Source of the DNA: Panagrolaimus kolymaensis
Lineage: Eukaryota > Nematoda > Chromadorea > Rhabditida > Panagrolaimidae
Direction of reading: 5' to 3'
Assembly: GCA_028622995.1 (NCBI GenBank)
Contig: JAJQJQ010000003.1
Coordinates: 2,728,001 to 2,792,000, forward strand
Length of the DNA stretch: 64,000 nt
The notes beneath the pieces are model-generated. The model saw only the letters and a program-made list of their open reading frames with translations. It was not told where the DNA came from and made no database searches. Shown piece by piece: positions 24,101-37,209 of the stretch. Numbering within the stretch: position 1 is the stretch's first letter; each line of letters opens with the position of its first letter. Made by a program: the position numbers and the translations under genes.

Positions 24101-24960
24101 TCAATTTTGAGCTTTTGTTCATTCATTTTAAGAAAACATAGACAGCAAAAAATGAAAATTAAAGAAGATAAAAAATGGCACGCAAAAATAAAATAAAATT
24201 TTTTGTTTTTGCGCAGTTAAGAAATTTCACATTAAATATTTCTATCATCTGTTTGGTTTCAGCTGTTTTTATACCATTTTTATATATTTTATCGCTTTTT
24301 TAGGTTCAAAGGCTAACAATGGAGGGTCATAAAAAAGGCATGTAAAATAAAAAAGCAAACAGGTGTTAATTTTGTTCATTTTTTTGTTTCTTTGTACTTG
24401 GCCCTCTTTTGTCAAGCATTTTGCGTTTCCTTCCTGACAGTCGATGTCGACATAAAATAAAATATTAAAAAGTGGTGAAAATTGGTAGTTACAAAATGTT
24501 GTTGTTTTAGGCATCCCATCTGCTTCTTTTTTGTTTGTTAGAAAGAGGCGCGATACTGGTAGTAGCGACAACCATTCTTTCTTTTTGATCCGATTAGGTG
24601 TTGGTAGAAAAAAAGAGTGGACAACGTTGCCGCCGCACTGTATTGCTTGCTCCATCTTAACGAGCTTGCTGCCTAGGAGAGTGCGCAAAAATAAATTTCA
24701 GGCGGTCATGAAAAAGAATTGGCTTAGCATAGATTTCATCCACTAAAGAAAAAAAAATCCCATCAATAGGGAACAAAATTGAAAAATAAAAAAGAGGGAC
24801 TTTTTTACACATAAATAATTTAATTGCTAGTTTTGACGTTATTTTTATTTTGATTTTCTTTTTCACCTCTTTTTTATTTTTGTGGATGACAAACTTTTTG
24901 GATAATTAAGGTTGTAACGCAGACTCACTATATTGAAAAACATCCAAATAAAATAATAAA
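18117..24960. other. 6.8-kb gene-free tract upstream of robo
   Basis: Long runs of T and pyrimidines on the plus strand with scattered less AT-rich patches (about 18.53-18.68, 19.50-19.70, 20.47-20.80 and 24.53-24.72 kb). Many open frames are short and Phe/Leu/Ser-rich, as expected from poly-T. None joins to a recognisable domain on either strand. A TATATAA sequence near 20550 could be a core promoter. The tract most likely carries 5' regulatory sequence or untranslated exons of robo. I see no tRNA, tandem array or transposon besides the LTR element. Confidence 0.45.
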
Positions 24961-27900
24961 ATGAGGAAAATCATTGTTGAGAGCATTTTTATATTTTTAT
25001 TAGGACCAATGCTTGCTAACATTTTTACACACTTTGAAGAAAAAAGGATTCATCATAAAGAGATACCGCCATTACTAAAGCAGTAAGGTGCAATTTTATT
25101 ACCTTATAAAAAAATTTGAAATGATCATATAACAAACATACTTTGTATCTCAGAAACACACGTTGTAATTAAGCAAGATGAAGTGAAAAAAGCAAAACAG
25201 AGAAAAAAATAAATCAAAAATAAACTTTGAAAATATTGCAAAAAAAATATTTTTCAGATAGTGGTAACTTGCAACCTGTGATACTGGAACATCCTTTGGA
25301 TTCCATAGTTCTTAAAGATGATCCGGTAACGATGAAATGTCGAGCTAGTGGACCAAGCATTATTTATACATGGTACAAAAATGGAACAGAGCTTACATAC
25401 GATAAAAATAGTTTAGTACTGAAAGATGGAAGTTTATTTCTAGTTCATGCTGCTGGAGGTAATTGGCTTTTTTAAATATTTAATTCACACCAATTAATTG
25501 TATATTTTTAACGCTTGCAAATTTTTGTCTGGTATTCTTGCAATCTTGGTTAAATTGCGCATACCCTTTTTTCCCATCATCCTTGGCGCCTTTTTAAATG
25601 GATAATTTACATATATAAACGGAATTTGCGCATGTAATTTAAAAATATAAAACGCTTTAAAGACTGCATAAAGCCTGCCATAAATAGGCACAGAAACCAT
25701 CCATAAAAAATAGGCGATGACAACGGCGGCCATTGGTGGTGGTGTCAATTTCAGTTGGTCGTCGTTGTCGTTGTGCTTCACCGGAGATGCATTTGAAAGA
25801 GCAATGATGATGGTGGCATGAATTTCGTATTGCCTTTAAAAACGAGGCATATATAGATTAAAGGAAAAAAAAAGTAAAATAAAAAAGCAAAATATAAAAA
25901 TTTATTTGTGAAAAATAAAAAGAAGTGACCACAACTACTATGTTTCACATTAGTTTTAGACTCGCTTGGCAAAGATACAGAAGTAGGAAATTATTATTGC
26001 AATGCAAGTAATGAACATGGTTTTGCAATATCCAATACTGCAACAGTTAGAATTGCAATGCTTAAACGTGAATTTCGAGGCAATCCACAAACAATGCAAG
26101 CGGTAGTTGGAAGTCGTGTTACCTTAAATTGTTTACCACCTCGAGGCTTGCCTGAACCTGTAGTGTCATGGCAAAAAGGTGAAAATACGTTGAGAATCCA
26201 AGAAGATGGTAGAATGTCAATTCATCCTGCTGGAGATTTAGTTATTGAAAATGTTCAAAGAGCTGATTCTGGATTGTACAAATGCATTGCTACTAATATG
26301 GTTGGCACAGTTGTGTCAAGTCCAGCAAATTTAATTGTTCAAGAAAGGCCTCATTTTACTGTAAGTGTATCAAAAAATAATAGTTTTTAATAAAATTTAT
26401 GCAAATTTATAGAAAAAACCTGAAAACCAAACGGTGCAAGAAGGAGGTTCGGTTGAATTTCTTTGTCAAGCTTCTGGCGAACCACTTCCAAAAATTTCTT
26501 GGAGAAAAAGACATGGACAAATGCCCATTGGTCGAGCTGAATTAAAACCAGGAGATGATGATTATCGATTTGCAAGTCAAGCTTTAAGCATCAAAAAGTA
26601 ATTAATTCTTTGTCTTTCCTTGCTTTCTTAAATTGTTATTTTCCAGAGTTCGCCCGTCCGATGCTGGAATTTATGTTTGTCAAGGAAAAAGTCCCGCAGG
26701 AAATATTGATGCGGCAGTGAAACTCACTGTTTTAATGTCTCCTGAACTCTCCAAAGTGCCCCAAAATCAAACAGCCTTAGCTGGAAAGACGGTGGAATTT
26801 GAATGTGAAGCTCATGGCGACCCTAAGCCTGGAATAGTTTGGACAAAACAAGCAGATCCAGTTAGTATAATTTTATTTGTTTTCTTTTCTTTTTTTACAC
26901 CACAAAGTGAAATATTTCTAGACTTTTACTAAATATGCTGGATTCACTGAAGACAATGACCGAATATATGCAATGGATAATGGACATTTGATTATACGTA
27001 ATGCAAGGCCATCCGATAGTGGAACATACACTTGTGCAGCAATGAATTCAGTTACATCTGTTTTTAGTCAAGCTACTTTACAAGTAAATGAAAAAGGTTG
27101 GTAGAAATTGTTTATTTATTTAAAGAAAAAAATTAGGCAAAGTTGTTGTCAAAATATTTGTTTTTTTTGGCGCGAATATTTAGATAGTTAAATATCAAAA
27201 AACAATGCCGTTTTATTTAATGTTTGCTATTCAGCCGTTTTTTCTGATGAGAGAAAAGAGAAAAAGCTAGTCACGGTCATCGAACCGTTCGTCTTTTTTG
27301 TGTCCTTAAATCGTCTTCTCTCATTTCTTTTATTCTTTTAATCGACCTTTCCCAGCAGCTTTTATTCTATTCTTTCTTTTTTTTTGTACATTCCACTAAC
27401 ATTTATGCAAATGAAAAAAAGGCGCCCTTTTTTTGCTTTCTTTACATACATACAACTTTTGATGGATGGCTTTCTCTTCCTTTTCCTTTTTTAATTCTTT
27501 TAGCATCAAAGGTGATGGCCGAGAAGAACTGCCTTTCTTTTCCGTGATTTCTTTTTCCTAAAACCAATGCTTGCGCATGCAGCAACCCATCTGTTGGCAT
27601 CGAAAGAATTTTTGCTGCTTTGACTCTTCAATCATTTTAAAAAAGACATTTGTTACTTCTTTGATTTCATGTGTTCATGTATTTTTAGTTTTTGAGTTTT
27701 TTTTAAATTGTTAGTTACCTTTCTTTTTCATGCCCAATCTGTTCACTGAAATCTGAGAAGATTTTCTTTCTTTCTTACTTTTTATGGCTTTTGTTTTTTT
27801 ATATTTTTTGTCGTTTATTTTTTTCGGAGCTCATTAAACCAACCAACAAGTTGTCATTAACTGGGTTTGACCCGCAAATTGTGAACATAAAAAAATAACG

Positions 27901-30900
27901 GGATAGACAAAACCCAAAAAAGGCATTTATTGAAGATGTATGTAGATTGTCTTTCTTTTTAAAAATTCAAAAAAAACGGATGTCTGCTGAATGGTTACTC
28001 ATTTTTATATTAAAAAAATGGACTCAACAAAATATTCTAATTAACATATCAATCGGTTGTCAAAACAGAGGAAAATCTGGTTGTTTTTGTTGTTGCTTTT
28101 TGACCCTATTTCGTATATGTTTTTTTCTCCTCATTCTCTCTATTTTTTGGCTTGATACATTATCGTAAATGGCTCAGCGCAATTTTTTCTTTTCTTTTTT
28201 CGATTAGGAGAAAAGTGCTTGCTGCAATACACACTTGGCTTTTTTTTACAAATATGCAAACAAGAAAACCTTTTTCTTCTTTAGTTAAACGAACGTGAAT
28301 CACACGCGCATGCATCGTTTTCATTTCATGTATTTTTATTTGTGGCAATCGACATCGGTCGTTGTCGGCTCTTTGCGTTTTCTTGTACTTCACCGACGAC
28401 GACAACAACATTCTAAAAAAAGAAAAGCAAGCAAGAAAAGTAACCAATATTTATCTCCTTTGGTCAAAAGAAATTTTTTTTACTCATTTTCCCGGTGGCC
28501 AAATAGTATTTATTTTTTTCATCTGCTTTTGCTTTTTGATGTTAAAAAAAATAGTAGCCAGTCTTATTTTTTCTTCAAATATTTTTTTCTTCTTCTCCCG
28601 GCTATGGATTCTTCTCTCATTTTCTTCATTTAGACGCCATTGAAAAAGGAATAGGAAGAAAAAGCAAGCAGAGCGCCTTCGTTTTTTTCTTTTCTAATAT
28701 ATGAAGAAGATGGCTACTTTTTTTTCTGTGCCAATTCCGTGTCCAAGTGGACGTCAGGCGTGAATTGTAAAAAATTTACTAATACTCATCTATGTCTATT
28801 CAACCCTAAGTTCTTACTTCATAGCCTTGTTTGTATAGAATGCTAATTTTTTTCCGAGTTGGATATGGCATTTTTATACAAATCTTACTTTTTTTTATAA
28901 TAAAAACGTGGACACTTTTTTCACTATTACTATTTTGATATTTGAAAAGTTCATAAATTTTTATTAAAATTAGGTTTTTTGATGTCCTTGACTACTAGTC
29001 GTTTACTTCACCTCTTGACAGAGACACTGACCATTTTAAAAAAAAGTAACAACTTTTCGATGTCAAGTACTTTCTTTTCCTGATTTTGTTCAAAACAATT
29101 CTCTTATAACAAATATTTTTCAAAAAAATCTTCGTTTTAAATTATTTTCTATGTATTATTTTTGCCAAGAAGCATATAATAAGACCGGATATAAAAAAGT
29201 TAACAACAATTGAAAATTTTTTTTTTACTTTGAGGAAGAAGGAAAACTCCCGATTACTCTTGATCCGATGAGTGGATCTCTTTTGTGAGGATTTACTCGC
29301 CGCTACCTGTCTTCTTTCTTTTTTTTCTTTTTGGATTTTGTGCTCGCTTGACTTCTTTGTACAAAGAGAAAGTACCTATTTCCTGAGATTACGTTTAATT
29401 CACTGTGATGTGACGACGATGGTAGTTGGGAGGACTTCGATATCGTGGTCACTTTTTTTATTTTTTTATTTCTCATCCGCATAGGTATGGCGGCTTTTAA
29501 AAACACATAGAGAGTCAATGGCCGGCATTGACCTTCAACAATCTTTTATTCATGGGATGAAACGACAACAGACTGGTTTTGACCAACACTTGTTTACGCT
29601 TGTCAAAAAAAACGAAGAAGAAATTTTTAAGGAAATAAAAAAAATTGTTATTTGAAAAAATGAACATTTGCTTACAATTTATTTGCCATCTTTTTTTTTA
29701 TTCTCAGACAAAAGCCGTTCGCTGTCACTTTTTTTTTATTTGCGCTTATTCATCACATCACCCACCACCTCACGATATCATAAGGTTTCCATCTACTTTT
29801 TTCTTCCATATGGTGTTCGATATTTTTTTTCCAATCCAACACTTTTTCTTCTTCTTTGGAAACTTACAGCCTTTTCCTTAGAAACGTTATATTTTTTTTA
29901 TTGTTCAAAAAAGAAGATGCAGGTAGGCGACAAGCTGTGAAGTTTTATTTTTTAAGCTTTTTTTAGAAACTTTTTTCTAGGTGTGTCGACTTTTTGCTTC
30001 ATTGTTATTTTCATAATAAAAAAAAGTTCGTTCACTTTTGCAAATTGAAATCTCGGCAAAATATTTTCTTTTACTTTACTTTTTTACTATTTCTTTTTTT
30101 AAAAGCGTGTGTTCCATTTTATTTTCACTTGTTATACATGATGTTTTAGCTTTTTGCAAAAATAAAAGCAAAAACACATATTTGTTCGTTTAACAAACTA
30201 AAATTGATGATGATTATTTCTTTTCTTCTTCTTTTTCGTGCCCACTTTGATCAAAGTCTTGTTGTTGTTCAAAGCAATATGCTGTCTTTTTTTTTTGTTT
30301 CACATATCCTCTTCAATCATTTACTTACTATTGGCAGCGTTCAGCTGCCATTTTCTTTTTTAACTCCTTCCATTATAAAATATATATAAGCAGCTTGTTA
30401 TTTGGGGCATAACGGCGACCTAGGCACAAAAAATAATCTTAATGTCAACTTTTCTTGCGCTTGTAAAAAAATATATTGAAACTTAACTATTCTTATCGCT
30501 TTTTCTTCTTCTATGTACACTTTTTTTGGAATGTATGCATTGGGTATTATTTTTTTCTTTGTTGCCAACCTTCTTATTTTTTGCCATTTTTAGAAACATA
30601 ATAAAAGTTACCATTTTTCTTTGTTTTTTTTTTTATTCTTCGATGCCACTTGATGCATTTTTATTTTCTATTGTTCTTGATTTACGTATCTTTTTTTTGT
30701 CAGATCCAGATGATTGCGGGTTTTTTTAATGATGTTTCTTATCGCTCAATTTTTTTATAACTTCTTTTTTTCTCTAGCGACAAAAAAAAACACGACTACT
30801 ACGGCACAGGGATTAACTCTTTGCTGAATTATTTTCGGCAAAAACGACCTTTTTTTATTGATGGGGCAGTTTTTTTGTTTTTGGTAACGAATAAGTTAGT

Positions 30901-33858
30901 TATTGGCATGAGAATTGCCATAATAATGTTTAATATATTTTTGAATTTGACAACAACTTTGTCTCTTTCATGTTTGAATAGTCCAGAAGGATGTTCGAAT
31001 GGAAGTGAGGATTCACCATTTAAATTTCTTCAGAAATAAAAGTTAATTTTTTTAGCTGATGCCAATTTATTTCCTCCACCAGTTATTGAACATGGCCCAC
31101 AAAATCAAACGTTAATGTTAAATGACATGGCAATGCTGCCATGTCGAGTGATAGGAAGAATCACGCCGGAGATAACATGGCTGCATGATGGAAACACAAT
31201 AGCTTTTGAAGGCCCGGATGCTAGTGATCGATATGAACTTTTATCTACTGGTGCATTAAGGATTTCTGGATTAAAGTAAAAAACTTTATAAAAAGTTTAA
31301 TCGATAATTTGCATATTTTTTTTAGAAAAGAAGATAGCGGAATTTATACTTGTCGAGCTCAAAACAATGATGGGCATGTAACTTGGACGGCTTCCTTAGC
31401 AGTGGAGGACCATACAAATCCCGTTGCTGTATTCCATCGTATGGACGATATTTCTAAATTTCCTTCACATCCTGGCAAACCTATAATTCATAATGTCACA
31501 TCCGACACTGTTGACCTTGAATGGATGCCACCTGAGAAAGTTGGTTCATCCACAATTATTGGTTATTTAATTCAATATTGGTCGCCAGAACTTGGGGAAA
31601 CTTGGTTTAATGTTGCTGAGGTTGTTTCTGCTACACGATTTAAAGTTAGGCATTTGAGACCTGGGTTTACTTATGTTTTCCTATTGAGAGCTGAAAATAA
31701 ACAAGGCATTGGTCCACCATCTGAACCAACTGAACCTATTGTTTTGGAATCGCATTATGGAAAAGAAGGGCCAGATTTTGACCAATCATGGAATCGAATT
31801 GCATCTTCACAACTTATTAAATTAACTGTTGTTCAAGCTCTCAACCATTCAGCAATTGAACTCAAATGGGAATTGGAGCATTATGAACCTTTGATTGATG
31901 GGTATTATATTAAATGGCGTGGTCCACCTTTAGCATCAAATCGTCAAACATGGATTAATGTTACAAATGGACGTCAAACAAGTTACATCTTGAATGATCT
32001 TAAGCCTTTTACATATTATGAATTTTTCTTGGTTCCATATCATCGAAATAATCCAGGAAAGTTGTCCAATTCTATTGGAGCGACAACTATGGAAGCTCCA
32101 CCATCCATGCCACCAACGAATGTAAGAGTTCGAATGACAGCAATAAATACTCTTCATGTCATGTGGAAGCCCCCACCACAAGAAGCAATAAATGGAGTAT
32201 TAAAAGGTTTTCGAGTTACTGTAAGCTCAAATTTGCCTGATCATCCAGTTCGAAATATTACCACTAATGAACGAGCAAATAGTATTACTCTCTTTAATTT
32301 GGTTCGAGATGCTACATATCGAATAAAGTTGGCAGCAGAAAATAGTGCTGGAATTGGAGAATATCATGTTAGCGATCCTATAGTTATAAATAATGCAACT
32401 TTACAACGCCATTTAAAAATCACAGCTGACGAACATGAAAGAATGCGACTAAATACAAGTTTTGTGGAACGCAATAAAATTCAAATTATGGCACTTGTTG
32501 GTATTCTTTTAGCTATTGTGCTTACCGCCGTTGCAGTGGTTTGCTTGCTTCAACGATGCCGACATAGAAATGAAAAAGGTGATGGTTCCGCAGTTTTATA
32601 CAATCAAAGTCAACAACCTTTTGGTGATAATTATACTGCTTATCCTCCTCCACAAGTATTCCTCGATGCTCGAAACTTTTCATCACCTCATAATGTTTTA
32701 CCTAATGGACAAAATGTTATTTTTCAAGCAACTTTGCCACATATGACTAATCATAATTATCGATTTTCACCATCTGAAAGTACTTATTCACAAATTATGG
32801 ATAATGGTAGTAATTATTATGGTCCACGAGATGATGATGGAGCTTTATATTCTGTTGGTTATTGTGCTTTAAATGACCCTAAGCAAGATAGAATACCTCC
32901 AATTCCCGCATATCCACCACCTCCCCTTTCTCATGTTTATAATTCTCAAAAGCTTCATAATGATGCTCGAAGACATTTGGCAACATCCATGGATCGACAC
33001 ATGGATGCCAGCAGTGGATTTTATGATGGACATGAAATGGCGGAAAGAAGTAATCCAAATTTTTATTCTGCTCGAAATACTGTAAACACATCTGGCTCAC
33101 ATGGTTCACGAAAATCTGATAGTCCTCCAACAGAAGTATCAGTATTAAATTCTTATAATAGCACAGGAAGAAGCCACACGTTAAATCGTGGAAGTCCACC
33201 ACGAAATATTTTGGATTTTGTTCCACCTCCTCCACCTTTGAATGACCGAGGATATCCAAAAGATGATTTTGGAAGAAATCATATAAATGGAAAAATTTAT
33301 ATGCAACCTAGTGAACTTCCAATGGAAAGTTATATTCCCATTGAAGAAGAACGTGGAACGGGTTATTCCAGTGCTCGAGCATGTCGAAATCGTTCACGCC
33401 AAGGTTTGTGATTTTTTTTAAATATCCTTGAAAATTCAATTTTTTTACTTTTGTAGGTTATTTAGAAAATGGGCGAAGATCGCGTGGAACCGATGAAGAA
33501 ACCAGCCAACGTTCATCTCTCATTGCGGCCGCAGATGAGGAAGGCGAAGGCGAGGAGGAGCAAGTAAAACAGCACCCACAAAATCATAGAACAACAACAA
33601 ATTATGACTCCGATGATGAACAATCGCGTCCAGAATTAGAAAATTCGTTTTCGCAACAACATCGAAGAGTTCCATATATGGGTAGTCGAGCTATGCCTAA
33701 TACAAATGTAAATCATCGTAAGTAAAAAAATTTCTTGTTTTTTATTTCAAATTTTGACCGATGGCCCTTTCTTTGCAGATGAAACATCAATAGGCAGTGG
33801 TGGTGTGCCTCGACGTCCAAGCGGAATAATGCAACATCGTGCAGCTGATTGTGTATGA
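24961..33858 (+). CDS. robo: Roundabout axon-guidance receptor (Robo/SAX-3), 1310 aa, ten exons
   Basis: Exons 24961-25082, 25262-25458, 25960-26360, 26413-26597, 26647-26860, 26922-27096, 31056-31275, 31326-33403, 33457-33717 and 33779-33858 sum exactly to 1310 codons plus stop. Robo receptors bind Slit and steer axons and cells. The first exon gives a signal peptide (MRKIIVESIFIFLLGPMLA). Five Ig domains follow (to about residue 530; IAMLKREFRGNP matches the Robo Ig1-Ig2 linker AILRDDFRQNP), then three fibronectin III domains (about 553-645, 667-762, 762-860), a membrane helix near 890-915 (ALVGILLAIVLTAVAVVCLL) and a cytoplasmic tail of about 395 residues. The tail has proline runs IPAYPPPPLS and FVPPPPPLND of the kind that bind Enabled/Abl partners in Robo. 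The signal exon is inferred by proximity; its junction uses the second AG of TTTTCAGATAG. The gene is followed on the same strand by TMEM128 and NELL. Confidence 0.95.
27097..31055 (+). other. Robo intron 6, 4 kb, T-rich
   Basis: The intron separates the end of Ig4 from Ig5 and is far longer than the other introns of this gene (about 50-500 nt). It is pyrimidine-rich and contains no recognisable nested gene. TATATATAAG at 30381-30390 is a good TATA-like sequence that could mark an internal promoter for a receptor form lacking Ig1-4, but nothing else supports this. Confidence 0.4.
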
Positions 33859-34489
33859 CGATGACACAAATAAGTTAGGAAAAAAAATACATATTGCTCA
33901 GGAACTATGTGTGTAGAAAAACAACAACTAAAAAAATATGCGTGTCTTATTTTTTTTCTATTATTTGAAAAAAACCTCCACTTTTTTATATGGTGACTTG
34001 CCATTGGCTTTTAAAATTTTTTGCGCGCGGGTATTTGCCAGTTTTGTAAATAAAATTTTTAAAAATGAGAATAATTTTCTTTTTTCTGCATCGATAAAGT
34101 TTTTTATTCTTTGTTTTATTGTTACTGTTTCTTTTTTTACGATCTCGAACTAGTTTTTTTAAATATCAAAAAAGCTTTATGCTGTTTTGTTGTTGCTGCT
34201 CAAAAATAAAGTGATATTGAGAAGACATTTTTTTGATGTGTTCTCTTTTTTTCTCCCCCTCTCTCTTGTTTTTGTTTACCGCGTGTTTTTATGTATTTTC
34301 TTTTTTAAAATTTTGTTAAAGAACTATTTAATAATAAAAAAACTGCCTATCAATAAAATTTTAAAAAGAATAATTAAATATTTTTTTGTGTATGTTTTTA
34401 ACCGGATGTTTAACCGTTTTTTGTCCTTTCAATAATTTTTTAAAAATTAACCACAAGCATTTCTTTTTGATTTTCGAAAGAAAAAAAAA
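33859..34489. other. Robo 3' untranslated region and spacer
   Basis: T-rich sequence with AATAAA-like signals near 34050. No further coding exon is evident. A GAAAG acceptor-like sequence directly precedes the next ATG. Confidence 0.4.
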
Positions 34490-35092
34490 ATGGCGCGAAG
34501 GTTTTCCCGCCCTCGACCTCCACGACATATTGAATCGGATTCTGATATAGCTGAAAATATTCATAATGCCACAGAAACTAGAAATGCTTCAAAAGTTGCA
34601 CGTTCGAGAAGAATATTTTTTGAAAAATCACGTTCCATACAAGTTGATGATATTTTGTGGTTTATATGTTTTGGTTTAACGATGATAATATTAGATGTTC
34701 CAAATACAGTTTTATTTCATCATAAAATTGATTGGTATGTGTGACATCGCTTTTGATGGATTATGATTTAAATTGATTTTGACTTGTTTATTTTAGGTTT
34801 ACACTTTATGCAAGTGCAGCAGTTATTTTTTTAACACATCTTTTTGGTATAATTTTTCGGGTATTTAATTATAAACAAGAAAAAATTAATCCCAAATATG
34901 GTGCCATTGCTGGTATTTTGGGTATTATTTTATCCAGCTTTTTGTAAGTAACATTTGGCTTAAAAAATTCGATGTAATTATATTTTGTTTTTTAGCTTTT
35001 GTTTAGCTGTTTGGCCCATTTATCGTGTTTGGGCAATTTTTATTTGTTTTGTAACAACCATGACTTACATTGCTTTGATATCCATTGTTTAA
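34490..35092 (+). CDS. TMEM128: TMEM128-like four-helix membrane protein, 162 aa
   Basis: Three exons (34490-34734, 34797-34943, 34996-35092) give 162 residues, against 165 in human TMEM128. A basic N-terminal tail of about 50 residues is followed by four hydrophobic helices: ILWFICFGLTMIILDVP, LYASAAVIFLTHLFGIIF, YGAIAGILGIILSSFLFCLA and IFICFVTTMTYIALISIV. The spacing of helices and the AVWPIYRVWAIF segment before helix 4 (human IALWHVWSFFTP) fit the family. TMEM128 is an ER-resident protein with no established biochemical role. It lies 630 bp downstream of robo on the same strand. Confidence 0.75.
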
Positions 35093-35262
35093 AAATAAAA
35101 ATTTTTACAATTAATAAAAAAATTTTAAACAAAAAAGAAGAGTTTAAACGAAATTATTTGCTTTTTCATCCAAAGCTTTATAAATGGAAAATTGTTAAAA
35201 AATTATTTTATTTATTGCAGTATTGCTTACAAATAAAGCGAAAAAATGATTTAAAAAATTTA

Positions 35263-35706
35263 TTAAAAATAAATGACAAAAAAATTTAAAAAGCATACAA
35301 ATAAAAACTGATAAAAATTCCAAAAAGTTAAAATTGCACCATTGCAGTGGTCTTTATCGTTGCAACAACAAATAAATCCATTGCTTCCAAAATCTGTATT
35401 CGCTTTGCACCCACTTTCATCCCATCCATAAAGTGTATTTCCAACATGAAAACAATCAGTTTTATCACAGCCAAGTGAATAACCATTTTTATTTACTCGA
35501 TTTGGATCAGAATAAACTGCTCGAACGCAATATCCTGTGCTAGCACCACAAAATCCAATATTAATTCGACGAGGTTTTCCACTTTCTTTAAAATCATGAT
35601 AACTCACACATTCTAATGAATTAATTTGAGGTATAAAAATTAATAAAAATAGAAATAAGAAGAAAAGATATGAAATAAATTTACAAGAACAAAATTTTAG
35701 GCACAT
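35263..35706 (-). CDS. Secreted Ly6/three-finger-like cysteine-rich protein with probable GPI anchor, 147 aa, single exon
   Basis: An intronless frame beginning MCLKFCSCKF with a long hydrophobic signal segment (LFFLFLFLLIFIPQI). The mature part has ten cysteines ending in FICCCNDKDHCN, the CC...CN closure typical of Ly6/uPAR and nematode ET-module domains. A second hydrophobic segment at the very C-terminus, after a small-residue NGA, looks like a GPI-attachment signal. Such proteins sit on the outer cell surface and often act as receptor cofactors. A TTGTTAG acceptor 20 nt before the ATG supports expression. It is transcribed towards TMEM128, with 170 bp between stops. It could also be a secreted cysteine-rich protein outside Ly6; the family call is by cysteine pattern only. 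Confidence 0.7.
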   Translation of the reverse strand: MCLKFCSCKFISYLFFLFLFLLIFIPQINSLECVSYHDFKESGKPRRINIGFCGASTGYCVRAVYSDPNRVNKNGYSLGCDKTDCFHVGNTLYGWDESGCKANTDFGSNGFICCCNDKDHCNGAILTFWNFYQFLFVCFLNFFVIYF

Positions 35707-35726
35707 TTTTCAAAAAAAGAGCAACA

Positions 35727-37209
35727 CTAACAAAAAAAATGCAAAAGTGACAAAAGAAAAAAGAAGAAGTTAAAAGCTCACTATCGTTTTTAGACATGAA
35801 GATGTAGCAACAACAAATACGGTTATTTTTTATGCAACACATCTTTGAAATTTATAGTTTTTTTTATGCAAAGCCTCTATTTATTGTGAGTCATTTACAG
35901 TTTAAGAATGCATGAGCAATGAAATTTATGACGTAGGAGCACCAAATGTTTTTTTAATGTTATTTCTGTGTTTTTTTTTTACTTTGTAGCAGCAATTATG
36001 CAAATTTATGTAAACTTGATTTAGAAGAAAAAAATAAAATGAAAAGAATTTTATAAGCAAGTTCGAAAGTCATGTGCAAACACCATTTTAGCATTTTTTG
36101 CTTTGACTCTGACACTAAACTAAGCGCTTGTGAGTGGAGTTAATCATTTTATTTTTTTGCATTGTCTTCATTTTTAATCAAATTTTTTTTTCTCTACTCT
36201 CAAAACTATGTATGTATTTTCACCAAAAAAATAAAAATAAATGCAAAATAAGGTTAGTTTATAGCAAAAAGCGAGCGGCGCGGTTCTTATATATATTTTT
36301 GCCTTCTCGTTAGCTTCATTTTTCTCGCAGTTAGCTTTCTTCGTTCCCAGCTGCTACAGCTTCAGCTACAAGAAGTGTCCTCCCTCAATTTTTTTTTTTA
36401 AATAAAAATAAGGCTTCTTTTTTTTTATCGCTCAAAAGCATGTTTTCTTCCGCTTTTTTTTAAGACGGCTGCAAAAATCAGTGCTGCTGCAAAGTCATAT
36501 CTTCTCATGTTTTTGCTCCATGTAAATACATGTAAATTATTATTTCAAGCGCCTGTTTTTTTTGTGCCATTATCTTTTTTTAGCTCTCATTTTTTTTTCA
36601 TTTTCATTTTTCTTCCGCGGTGGTAGTTAGTTGTATAAGCAAGCTATTATGTTATATTAGGTGTAGGTCTATTCATGTTTGCTTCACAACTTGAAAAACT
36701 AAGTTCATTGAAGCAAAAACATAAATAGACAAAAAAATTTTACACTACCATACCACAAAAAAAAGAAAGGACAACAACCAAGTTTTGGTGTTGGTGTGAA
36801 TTTATTTTTTGAGTTTCTTTATTTTATTTTTTTCTAAAATGCCAAAATCAACATCCCTCTTTTTTTTCAGCATTGCAACTGGTTGTTTTCCTCAAGCAAC
36901 AAACCATTCCACTATCCACCATTCCCATTCTCATTGGGTTTCAATACTACCACCAACTGCTGTTACTGCTTTGCCAATCCAAAATATCCTTTTTTATTCT
37001 TTGGTCAATTTTATGCTTCTATTGAAAGAAGAGAAGCGGTGTTTTTGTCATCGGTTTTATTACTACTAATCGAAAAGTGATTTCTTTCTTTGGCCTTTTA
37101 ATAAAAGGTCACCCGACAACAAGCCGCCACATTTTACTTTCGGCGCTTTTGCTGGTTTCTTTGATTTTTGAGTTTAAAAATTATTTACATTTTAAATGTC
37201 AGTAAAATT
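35727..37209. promoter_or_regulatory. Upstream region of NELL with a candidate TATA promoter
   Basis: About 1.5 kb between divergent genes. On the plus strand, a GC-rich CGAGCGGCGCGG block is followed at 36288-36296 by TATATATAT, and about 30 nt further by CTCGCAGTTAGC, which resembles an initiator. This is the best core promoter seen in the window outside the DENND1 gap, and is oriented to drive NELL through a 5' untranslated intron. A TGTCAG acceptor lies 7 nt before the NELL ATG. An open frame at 36809-37069 is not credible as coding. Confidence 0.4.

Noticed and set aside
24269..24688. 139-aa minus-strand open frame before robo
   Set aside because: No recognisable domain, low-complexity hydrophobic and Lys-rich composition, no supporting splice or promoter context.
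28160..28643. Overlapping open frames of 93-112 codons on both strands in the large robo intron
   Set aside because: Phe/Ser/Lys-rich by-products of pyrimidine runs; no homology and no consistent splice partners.
36809..37069. 86-aa plus-strand open frame just upstream of NELL
   Set aside because: Composition is like neighbouring poly-T spacer and it does not join in frame to the NELL signal exon.
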